From: Trema orientale
Taxonomy: Eukaryota; Streptophyta; Magnoliopsida; Rosales; Cannabaceae
DNA: 64,000 nucleotides
Assembly (NCBI GenBank): GCA_002914845.1
Contig: JXTC01000041.1
Coordinates: forward strand, 389,840-453,839
Direction: 5' to 3'
Positions 22,791 to 32,827 of this stretch are shown in pieces. The position numbers were made by a program, and so were the translations under genes. The notes below the pieces were generated by a model. That model was given only the letters and a program-made list of their open reading frames with translations, made no database searches and was not told the origin of the DNA. How positions within the stretch are numbered: the stretch's first letter is position 1; each line of letters opens with the position of its first letter.

Positions 22791-25439
22791 CCTATTACAA
22801 CTCTAAAAGATCTCAAAAACCTTATACTCTAACCCAAAAAACTCGTTATACTTATGCAACATGCACTCCCAAATCAAGTTTCTTCCCAAACTAATACCAA
22901 CTAACCAAGTTTAATTGGTAAGCCAGAAGGCCAAAACCAACATAACCAAAGAAAATAGCAAGGCAGAGAGCCTAATAATAACCAAATAAAACCATAATAC
23001 ATATTAGTGGAAAGCTAGGATACTATATTTGCTTCCATAGGACCAACCCCAACTATCAACTACAGACTCCATCTCACAACACCAATGTTGCTCCTCGTGG
23101 CTGAACTCAAAATAATTCTCCCTTTGTTGTAATGCTAGCTACATCTCATTATGCAACACCACAGGTAGCTACTGACGATGCATGGTACATGGATTTTGTA
23201 GCCAAGCAGCATCTCACACTAGACTATATGGCAATCTCATTATGCCATCAACTTTCATTAGCCCTGACTAAGACTATCCTCATCTGTCATGTTGGCAGAG
23301 CGCATATATTCCTTCTTGCAATCTTCCTTTAAAACTTCGACATACCCTAGAAATCCCGAAGAAACTTACCAATGTGTCAAAATTATGGTTAGACAATAAT
23401 GTTTTCATTGTATTTTACCCATTCTTTTTTCTTATGAAGGATGAAACTTAGAAGTGAGTTTTCCTTCAGGGTCATCTTGAAAGCGGTCTCTATAAGATTA
23501 ATTCCTCATCTACCTCTTCCACCAAGTTTTTTCTAATTTTTTTTTACCAGCTCAAGCCTTCTTAGTGCACACCAAGAACTTAAATCTATGGCATGGATAT
23601 TTAGGTCACACCTAGCTTCTGGGATAGTTAACCAAGTTTTACAATCTTGTAATTTGAAGTCAATTAAACCTTGTCAATTTGAATTCTGTTCCTCTTGTCA
23701 ATATGCAAAGAGCAATAGATTACTGATTATATTGTAAAATTTGACTTTAAAGCCTTTTGAATTAATACATTCAGATTATAGAGACCATCTCATATTAAGT
23801 TCATCACTGGTGTTCAAAATTTTCTTCTATTAATTTATTGATGATTGCTTTCGGTTACATGGTTTTATTTACCCAATCCCAAATATGAAATATCTCCCAT
23901 GTTTATCAAATTAGAAAAAATAATTGCAACTCAATTTGAATCTCAAATCAAATGCCTTCAAATAGATTTAAGGAGGTGAATTTCATCCAATTACAAAATT
24001 GTTGGCTAATCTTTGAATCCATCAACACTCTTATCCCTATACACCATAACAAAATGGTTGCATTGAGTGTAAAAACAGATATATTGTAGAAATTGGGTTG
24101 ACCCTCTTAGGTCGCTTTCACAAACATTTGCAATTTTGGCCATATGGTTTTCAAATATGTGTTTATCTTATTAATCATCTTCCCACCTCAATCCTCTCTA
24201 GTAAGTCACCATATGAGTGATTTCATCACAAATTACTATCATATTCAATCCTTCATATATTTGGTTGTATATCTTATGCGTTTCTTCGACCTTACAATCA
24301 CCAAAAATCACTATCTGAGTTGGTTCATTGGTTACAGCTCCTCGTATAAGGGTTACATGTGTCTTGACAAAATCACACGTAAAATTTACGTATCTTGACA
24401 TATTGTATTTAATGAGACACGATTTTCTTTTTCTCTCTATTGAACCTTCATCCTCAGTTCCTACCCCTTTTATCCACTCTCTTCCAGTGTATCTTTTTCC
24501 TTACCTATATATTCTTGATGCTCTTCCGTTCTGTTCTATTCTCATCACTTCCCACCTGAAACCAAAATATATTTACTTTCATTTTCTTTCACTAATCCCA
24601 CTATTTTACCTTCTCTAACCATTGATACTACAAATCTTTTACCTCCAAATATCCCATCTCCTTTACCCTCCAACTCTATCCTTCAATCCTTTACTATAGA
24701 TACAACTAGTGCTAACATGCTTAATGCAATACCTCCAAGTGTTACTTTACCAGGAACTCTTGTTCACAGGTCAGTGGATTCTACTGGTGTGCATCCCATG
24801 ATTACGCGCTCCAAAGCAAAGTTTATAAACCACGAGTTCTACTCAGCACCACCATTCTGAATTTTAGTAAACCAACATCTTTTAAACAGATTGTACTGTC
24901 TTCCGAACAATCAACTATGGGAGTTGAATTCAAAGCAATTCTTATCAATAACACAAAGACTTTTAATCTTCCACTTATGAATCATAAGGTCACAAGTTGT
25001 AAATAGGTTTACAAAGTTGAAGCTTAAGCCTGACAATTCCACTAAGCACTGTAAGGCTTATTTATTGATAAAGGATATCATCAAAATGTTAAGATTGACT
25101 TTTTTCAGATTTAAAGCCCTGTCGTAAATCTAACTATGATCAAATCATAATGAGTTTGGGTATTTCTCTTAGCTAGTCCCATCAACAAACTGGACTTTCA
25201 TAATGCATTCCTTAATGGTGACTTATCGGAAAGGGTATTTATGGAACCACTATTAATATATGTTGATTCCACTCTTCCCCCAATTTTGTCTATCATCTTT
25301 ATTAAGCTCAAATGGCTTAAAACAGTCTCCTCATGCTTAGTTCTATAAGCCTAGTAACTTTCTCCATGAGTATAGCTTCTTAGTTCAAAATTTGATACAT
25401 CCATATTTATCTACTCTCAACACTCAGTTATTCTCATCA

Positions 25440-26325
25440 TTTTGGTCTATGTTGATGATATCATTATGTTGGCAATGAGGTTTTCATGATTCAACAACTT
25501 GTTACTTAACTTAATGGTATTTTTTCTCTCAAGGACCTCGGCAATCTCTCTTACTTTCTTGGCATTAAAGTACATAGTACTGTCTCTAGTCTTTCATTTA
25601 AGTTAAACAAAACATACCCAAGACATCTTGAAACAAGTAAAGATAGATGATTACAAACTGTAATCCACTCTTATACAATATGGTTCTCCTTTATCTCTCC
25701 ATGATGGTGAAGCACTTTTGGAACCTACCATTTATCGTGATATTGTTGGTGTATTGTAATATTATATATTAGTTATATTGTCAACAAATTGTGCCAATTC
25801 ATGCATGTTCCAACCACTAAACACTAGAAAGGTGTCAAATACATCTTACGCTATCTCAAAGCTACATCCACACTTGGTGTTTCCTATTAATCCAGTCCTG
25901 ATTTTGCACTCACCTGCTACACTGATGCAGAGTACGCAAGTTGCCTTGATGATAGACAGAGTAATGGTGGATTTTGCACTTTGTTTGGTAATAACTTTAT
26001 CTTTTTGTGTTCTTTCAAACAGCGAGTTGTCTTTTGCTTGAGTGCCGAATTTGAATATTGGACCCTCACTGATGCTACTGCTAGACTATTCTGGCTTTAA
26101 TTTGTCTTCCAAGAACTTGTACTTTCTCTCTCTGCTCCATCACTCATTCTGTGAAACAATCTCAGTGCCAACTTATTTAGCTTCCAATCCAGTCCACCAT
26201 GCTCACCCCGATCATATAGAAATCAATTACCACTTCATCCATGATCGTGTTATGAACAAGTCTCTAGAGATCAAACACACACCATCTGAAGAGCAAATAG
26301 TTGATATCTTCACCAAAGCTTGACC
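25440..26325 (+). pseudogene. copia element 1 reverse transcriptase / RNase H remnant
   Basis: The active-site phrase VYVDDI is still readable at about 25447-25464. RNase H C-terminal text reads SAEFEYWT and LFWL after frame changes, then HIEINYHF and SEEQIVDIFTKA just before the 3' LTR (26209-26322). In copia proteins the ADIFTKAL-like motif marks the end of pol, which fits the position. Confidence 0.8.
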
Positions 26326-26377
26326 ATCTCAGTGGTTCAAGCTCACCGTTCTCATAAGATGATAATCTTATGGTGGA

Positions 26378-27214
26378 TGTTAGAAATACTAATCCTAGTG
26401 GTTAATTATTGCACTCATACAAGTCTTAGCTGTTATTTATAGCACTTATGGCATGTTTGGTGCGACCGTATTGTATTGTATTATATTGTGATGTGATGTA
26501 TTGGATTGTATTGTATTATTCTATTACAGTAGTATGTTTGGTTTTGTAATCGTATTAAGATGTTGTATTAAAAAATTAATTTTGAAAAATATCATTTTCA
26601 AAAATTTACTTAGAAAAATATCATTTTCAAAAACTATTTAGAAAAATACCACTTGTAAAATTACCACTTTTAAAAAAATGATTTACGCAAAAATCACTTT
26701 TTAGATATATATTTAGAAAAATATCACTTTTAAAAATTTATTTAGAAAAATACCACTTTTGAAAAGAATAAAGTGATGTGAGAGAGAAAATGATGATAGA
26801 GAAAGTGATGAACAGAAAAAGAGAGGAGAGTGAGTATTATATAATACTACATTAAAGTTAAAATTATGTAATACGGTGTAATACAGAACTTTTATTCTGT
26901 ATCAGATAATACTCTCCGTATTGTATTAAATTTTGATGTCGTATTAAATAATACAATACAAAAGTACAACCAAACACAGTATTAAGTTTAATTAATACAA
27001 TACAGAGTCCTTATACAGTGTACCAAATGTGACCTTACTTTCTTATCTTTTCCTAGTAGTGTTTCATTCTCTGAAGGCCACGTGCTTTCTTGTGGTCTGA
27101 TTTATTGTACAGCAGCACTATGATATAAATAAGAATCTTTTGGCCAAACTCTATAACAAACAGAGGCATTGCCTTCTCTAAATCCTTTTGGATCCGAGTA
27201 TTAGCTTTTCTTAG
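26378..27214 (+). repeat. 3' LTR of copia element 1, split by a MITE
   Basis: Starts TGTTAGAAATACTAATCC after the purine-rich TTATGGTGGA. About 70 bp in, it is interrupted by the 586-bp element at 26449-27034, then resumes in register with the 5' LTR. Confidence 0.8.
26449..27034. mobile_element. Harbinger-like MITE, 586 bp, inside the 3' LTR
   Basis: The uninterrupted 5' LTR shows the empty site, and the 3' LTR has TTA on both sides of the insert (26446-26448, 27035-27037). Left end TGGCATGTTTGGTGCGACCG; reverse complement of right end GGTCACATTTGGTACACTGT. The interior contains a block of degenerate units like AAAAATATCACTTTTAAAAA. TTA is the standard PIF/Harbinger target, and no transposase is present. 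Its length equals that of the element at 5046-5631, and their interiors look related. Confidence 0.82.
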
Positions 27215-28049
27215 TTAATCCTCTCTCCTTATCTAGTTAAAATGATCACCATACTCGGTTAAACTAAGCCCATGTTTCAATATCGTTGAATTTCCATTAA
27301 AAAATTTAACAGTTTATAGCAAATAAGTCAATATTATTATAACAATTAAATAATTCAAGACTGTCTACTATACTAGTTGAAATTCGGGGGCCAAAGCGGT
27401 ATAACAAGTATAATTCGAAAGTTATTATTATAATTAAACCTAAATAATTAACTTGCATAATTGTTTTATGAACTTGTATTTTAAAAAAAATAAAGTTAAA
27501 ATTAGGATGTAAGAACAATAAATTTGTTAGGAATCTGACCACTTAGATTCACTATGTCCAGAATGCTATTTCAAAGAAATATCAAGAAAAATAGAGAAAT
27601 TAATTATAAACAAGATCAATAAGTACAACACAAGATTTAAAGTGGAAAAACTCTTAAATTTGGAAAAACAACCATGGCCCTCAGAAAAGACTTCCGCTAT
27701 ATGAAAAATTCTTACAATTATATAGTTCTCTCTCTTCTATCTAATGATCCCCGAATACACTCAAGAGAATTTTTTCCCTAACTTTTAGAATAAAACTCTC
27801 ACTTTTACTCTCACTCTTGGTATTTTTTACTCAGTCTGGGATGAAAAAATGAAGAGGATTAAGCCTCTATTTATAGGCTTAGGCTCACCAAGCTCTCTAC
27901 TAGCTATACCTTATACATCTTTTTTTATATAACTATGAAGATATCCTCCATCTCCTCACGCGGTTTGTACGCAGTAGAGATATTCTTTCATTTAATACAC
28001 TAAATATATTCAAATGCTAACAACATTTAATAATACTAAGCTATATTTT
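27215..28049. other. Intergenic DNA between two copia elements
   Basis: No gene. The stretch at 27530-28040 reads like fragmentary LTR leader DNA on the minus strand, without clear ends. Confidence 0.4.
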
Positions 28050-28489
28050 TGTTAGAATTTTGGCTTGTTAGCTTTTGTAATAGTTTTGTGCTTTGTCCCA
28101 CATTGCTTGTGTATGAATATTTGGGGTCTATAGTTGGCTATAAATAAAGCCTTCTATAATTGGTTTTAATCATCCCAAAATTAGTTTCCTATTGGTGAGG
28201 ACATTTATTCCTAAGAACCTCTATAGTTTTGTTTTTACCCTTTTTTCTCATTTGTTTCTGAAGTTTTGCATTATAACCCAAATTTTGTATTTCTTTTTTT
28301 TGAAGTTAGTGAAGTGACCAGCAATGCTCCAAGGACGTAGGTAATTTGCCGAACCTCACTAAATTTTGTATTCTCTATTTAGTATTTTCTGCTTTCGTTA
28401 ATTTCAGTAGTTAGTTGATAGTTTATATTTAATATTGTCTTAGTATTAAATATAAGCATTTGGAGTAGTTGTGCTTCTACTGCACAACA
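28050..28489 (+). repeat. 5' LTR of copia element 2
   Basis: Starts TGTTAGAATTTTGGCTTG and ends at TGCACA or ACAACA (28486 or 28489). A TATA box (GGCTATAAATAAAGCC) lies near 28136. A TCCCACATTG phrase upstream of it is common in plant LTRs. Confidence 0.8.
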
Positions 28490-28491
28490 AG

Positions 28492-28503
28492 TGGTATCAG
28501 AGC
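28492..28503 (+). other. Primer-binding site (tRNA-Met) of copia element 2
   Basis: TGGTATCAGAGC, the usual plant copia PBS complementary to initiator methionine tRNA, directly after the LTR. Confidence 0.93.
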
Positions 28504-28554
28504 AATAGGTTTACCCTAGGCTTTATTTGGTAGCTATTTGAAATATTAGTAGAA

Positions 28555-29220
28555 ATGTCAGAATCTTCGTCAACGGCCGCAAAGATGAAGACTGTGACTA
28601 GTGCAAAAATCGATGTGGAGAAATTTGATGGCCGAAATAACTTTAACTTGTGGCAGTGCGAGGTATTGGATGGTTTATGTCAACAAGATCAGGATATTGC
28701 TCTGGAAGAAATGAAACCTCAGAAAATGGATGATAAAGAATGGGAGAGGATCAATCGTCAAGCTTGTGATACGACCCGCTCATGTCTTTGTAGAGAGCAG
28801 AAGTATCCATTCATGAGGGAGACTTCTGCAAGTAAGCTATGGAAGGCGCTCGAGAACAAGTACATGAAGAAGAGCAATGAGAACCGGCTATACTTAGAGA
28901 AGAGACTTTTCCGCCTCCAGTTGAAGCCTGATACGACTATTGGTGACCATATTGATACGTTCAACCAGTTGATTGCAGACTTGTTGAATTTGGACGAAAC
29001 TTTCAAAGATGAGGATAAAGCAATGTTACTAATTGGGTCCCTTCCTGATAAGTTAGATCATCTCTGTATTACGTTGCTTCATGGGAAGGAAAAATTGTCC
29101 TTCGATGAAGTGAGTGCTGCATTGTACAATCATGAGATTCGAAAGAAAGATCAAAAGGAGAATAGGGACATTCCAACAGAAGCACTTATAGCCAGGGGAC
29201 GTAGTCAAAGTTGTAAGTAG
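28555..29220 (+). pseudogene. copia element 2 gag
   Basis: 221 codons from ATG to a premature TAG. Early text is KFDGRNNFNLWQ, with WKALENKYMKK in the middle and LLIGSLPDKLDHL later: the copia gag/UBN2 domain that forms the nucleocapsid shell. The same frame continues after the stop into a CCHC zinc knuckle at 29269-29310, CAFCHEKGHWKKDC (C-X2-C-X4-H-X4-C), so the stop separates the shell domain from its RNA-binding part. Confidence 0.9.
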
Positions 29221-29430
29221 GAGAAAAGGGGTAGATCTTGTTCGAAGGGAAGACCTGGTAAGGATGAATGTGCCTTTTGTCATGAGAAAGGGCATTGGAA
29301 GAAAGATTGTCCGAAGTTACAGAATAAAAGCAAGGGCAAGGCTACTTCTGATGCATATGTAGCTGAAGTTGAAGATGATGAGTCAGATTTTGCTCTAGTT
29401 AGTCAGCCGATGATATCTCAGCATGATGAA

Positions 29431-31011
29431 TAGATTTTAGATTCAGGTTGTACTTACTATATGTGTCCTCACAAGGAGTGGTTCTTCAACTTTGAAGAGC
29501 TAAATGATAGAGTTGTTTATATGGGTAATGATGAATCGTGTAAAACAGCTGGGGTAGGTTCAATTCGATTAAAGTATCATGATGGATCGACTAGAGTTCT
29601 GACAGATGTTCAGTATGTATAGAAATTGAAGAAGAATCTCATCTCTTTGGGAGCTTTAAAATCCAAAGGCTTCGCTATGACTATACGAGATGGAATTCTG
29701 AAAGTCATTTCAGGCTCTTTGGTGGTGATGAAATGTACAAGAAGAAATAACTTGTATTACTACAATAGTAGTACAGTTATTGGATCAGTTGCTACGGTGT
29801 CTGAAGATGATAAAGCTTCAGAAATTACCAGGTTATGGCATATACATTTGGGACATGCATGGGAAAAAGCTTTCTTTAGTCTAGGGAAGCAAGGCTTACT
29901 GAAAGGAGCGAAGACCTGCAAGTTAGACTTTTGTAAATACTATGTTCTGGGAAAACAGACAAGAGTGAAGTTCGGCACAGTAATTCATAATACTGAAGGT
30001 ATTCTGGATTATGTTCATTCAGATGTGTGGGGACCCACCAAGACAACTTCTTTGGGAGGTATGCACTATTTTGTTACTTTTGTCGACGACTTTTACAGAA
30101 GAGTTTGGGTGTATGTCATGAAGAATAAGGATGACGTGCTTGAAGTTTTCCCTAAATGGAAAAAGATGATTGAGACTCAGACAGGCAGAAAGATCAAACG
30201 ACTTCGATCAGACAACGTTAGAGAATATAGGAGTGATCCATTTTTGGGAGTTTGCCAGTCTGAAGGTATTGTGCGTCACTTTACAAACAGAAAAACACCA
30301 CAGCAGAATGGGATAGCAGAATGCATGAATCAAACTTTGCTAGAGAAGGTTCGGTGTATGTTGTCCAGTGCTGGGTTGGGCAAAGTTTTTTGGGCTGAGG
30401 CAATTACATATACGTGTCATCTCATTATTTGTTTACCATCGACTGCAATTGGAGGCAAAACCCCTCTTGAGGTATGGTCTGGAAAACCTGCTAGTGATTA
30501 TGATTCTTTGCATGTCTTTGGTTCCACTACCTATTATCATGTGAAAGAATCCAAGTTGAATCTGAGAGCCAAGAAAGCATTATTTATGGGCATCAGCTCA
30601 GTAATAAAAGGATACCGACTTTGGTGTCTAAATTCGAGAAAGATTTTATTTAGCAAAGATATTACTTTTGATGAGTCTACCATGTTGAAGAAGGTAACAG
30701 AATACCAAGAGAAGACCATTAGTATTTTGCAGCAGGTGGAGTTTGAGAAAACGACAATAGTAGTCCTAACTAATGTTGTTGAAAATAGTGGTGACACTCT
30801 ATTGGCAGAGGAGGACACTGAAGATGAAGAAGAGGTTCCGACCCAAGAGCCTCAACAGCAACAAGAATCAATTGCACATAATAGGCCAAGACGTAAAATT
30901 CGTAAATCTGCTCGATTTGTTGATATGGTGGCCTATGCACTTCCCATTATAGATGATGATGTTTCTTCTACGTACAAAGATGCAGTTAAAAGTTCAGAAA
31001 ATGAACAGTAG
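29431..31011 (+). pseudogene. copia element 2 protease-integrase region
   Basis: After a TAG at 29431 the text ILDSGCTYYMC is the aspartic protease active site (DSG). The 461-codon open part (29626-31011) carries the GAG pre-integrase domain and a DDE integrase: Asp in YVHSDVWGP, Asp in RLRSDN and Glu in PQQNGIAECMN. Two losses are visible. The CX2C half of the HHCC zinc site reads CKLDFCKYYV, where the family has a second Cys pair, and the usual Arg in GIAERMN is Cys. A TAG at 31009 ends the open stretch. Integrase would not be functional. Confidence 0.9.
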
Positions 31012-31225
31012 AAGAAAACAATGGAGGAAGAAATGCAGTCTCTTTGGAAGAATGAAACTTGGGAGCTAGCTCAACTACCGAAGAACAAGAAGGCAATTGG
31101 GTGCAAATGAGCATATACAAAGAAAGATAGATTTTTCGATAAAAATGATGTCTGCTTCAAAGCAAGATTGGTGGCGAAAGGCTATGCTCAGTTGGAGAGA
31201 ATTAATTACAAAGAGGTATTTTCGT
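31012..31225 (+). pseudogene. copia element 2 reverse transcriptase, N-terminal stub
   Basis: Reads KKTMEEEMQSLWKNETWEL, then a TGA at 31108 where copia proteins have Trp (GCKW), then FKARLVAKGYAQ and YKEVFS. This is the start of the copia reverse transcriptase domain. The YVDD catalytic motif and everything downstream are missing. Confidence 0.85.
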
Positions 31226-31820
31226 ACTTGTCAAGCATAATATGATATCCAACTTTCACGTTTAACTTCAATAAGACCTGTCCTGGACTAATTGCTGATT
31301 CGTTAAGACGCATTTATGATGCGCTGCCAGAACCAGATCGATCGGGATGTCTGATTTGTTTAGCTTTGCGAATACTGGAACTGACCGTTTGGGCCCTTAA
31401 TGGCCTTCAAGAAAATTCTAGCCTAAACTATCTGTGGGCCATCAACCTGGCCGAATCCAAGTAACGAGGTCCAACCATTATACTTCGGTACTGCCCATAT
31501 ACTGTGGTACAACTTTGTAATACTCATTTTTGAGAAGAGAAATTACAACATTGTTGGAGAGAAATATATTTGAATTATATTATTATCACGCCTTAAATTT
31601 GGCCACAAATGTTTAATGAAAGAAATACCTACTAAATTTGGCCACAAATCTCCTGCAATAAGTTTTGTTACAGAGATTTGTGGAGACTGTGGACTTGTGG
31701 TTCTCACTTTTAATGGAATAAAGAATGTTAACGTTGCGCATTATGATTTATACCCGGACGCGCTGGACTTGGACGGCCGGCCCAGCTACCACCCATGTGC
31801 ATTCTCTATCTAATTAATTT
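31226..31820. other. Unidentified sequence after the copia break
   Basis: From about 31240 to 31463 the plus strand stays open in one frame with fairly GC-rich, non-repetitive text (an LPEPDRSGCL phrase), but I do not recognise it. A 65-codon frame at 31616-31813 (GDCGLVVLTFNG) is also unidentified. Either could be relics of genes or of another element. Confidence 0.3.
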
Positions 31821-31861
31821 AGGCTTCAATCGCCAGATGGGTTAGATAAGTGCAACGAAGC

Positions 31862-31863
<2 letters not shown>

Positions 31864-31896
<33 letters not shown>
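31864..31896. repeat. (TA)n microsatellite
   Basis: Pure TA dinucleotide run of about 33 bp. Confidence 0.95.
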
Positions 31897-31899
<3 letters not shown>

Positions 31900-32773
31900 G
31901 CTGACATCACTAGATTATCGCTAGGAAAACCCAAGTAAACCACCGTAATATTATTTTTTACATTATTTATAGGGGATTTTTGAACTCTTGATTTCTCATT
32001 ATAAACTGGAAAAAAAAAAAAAAGGAAGACTTTTTTTCCCCCCTCTGGTACTCAAATAAATCCTCTCATTTGTTTCAAAAACCCAAATGATTAGTGTCAT
32101 GAAGTACATGAATAATTTGGTCATGTAATAGGTAATAACTATGTCATGTCACAAATGCACAACAAGACCACCTTGTCTTTCATGTACTTATATTTACAAT
32201 GTCATGTATTACACAACAATACAGTATTTTTCCAGAAATATAGAGGTTTACTTTTTATCATAAAAAAAATAAAAATAAAAGAGAGAGAGAGAGAGAGAGA
32301 CAAGTAGACAACAAGTCTATTTTCGTTTTAGAATTGACAAAAGAGTTGATCTCCCTAGAAACCCTATTTGGAAATTAGAGCTTGGTTTACCATGGTATGC
32401 ACATAAGGAAAGTGTAATCAATTTGGTAAAAAAGCATAAAATTTTATACATTTATACTTCTATTTATATATTGATAATAAGGTCATTGTTGACAGAGTTT
32501 TTTCTGTCAAAAGCCGGGTGATCGAATTCCTAGATCAAAACTAGCTAGTCACAAACATAAATTTCAGAAAGTAAATAGACAATATGGTATTTATACGTGG
32601 TTTGACTTAGTCTCTTGCTCAGTACTTCCACGAGTTTTCACTGTAGTGAAGACGGTATAATTTGGCAGCAATTCTGTTGGAATTCAGCCTCTAGGATGGG
32701 CGAACTATTCATATATAAGGAGGAAGCCTAGGTCTGAAGGGCATGTTAATTAAACACTTTTTTTAAAACCGAA

Positions 32774-32827
32774 AATAATAATAATAATAAATTAATAATA
32801 AAGAAAGAAAGAAAGAAAGAAAGAAAG
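32774..32827. repeat. (AAT)n and (AAAG)n microsatellites
   Basis: Six AAT units, then after a short gap about seven AAAG units. Confidence 0.9.

Larger units (their letters stand above)
21689..27214 (+). mobile_element. Old Ty1-copia retrotransposon with both LTRs
   Basis: LTRs at 21689-21935 and 26378-27214 share text from (TG)TTAGAAATACTAATC through GTTTCATTCTCTGAA to CTTTTCTTAG. The 3' copy is 586 bp longer because a MITE sits in it. Between them the plus strand keeps fragments of gag, integrase-like, reverse transcriptase and RNase H reading, broken by many stops and frameshifts. The LTRs differ at many sites, so insertion is old. No single protein can be read through, and it is certainly inactive. 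Confidence 0.85.
28050..31225 (+). mobile_element. Ty1-copia retrotransposon, Tnt1-like, truncated
   Basis: It has a 5' LTR, primer-binding site, gag, protease, integrase and the first part of reverse transcriptase, in copia order. The match to the Tnt1-94 group is from protein wording (gag FDGRNNFNLWQ; protease ILDSGC; integrase QQNGIAE). It stops abruptly after a YKEVFS phrase, and no 3' LTR is present, so about half of pol is lost. At least four in-frame stops break the coding region, which otherwise stays in one frame over long distances. This suggests a moderately young, silent copy. Confidence 0.9.
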
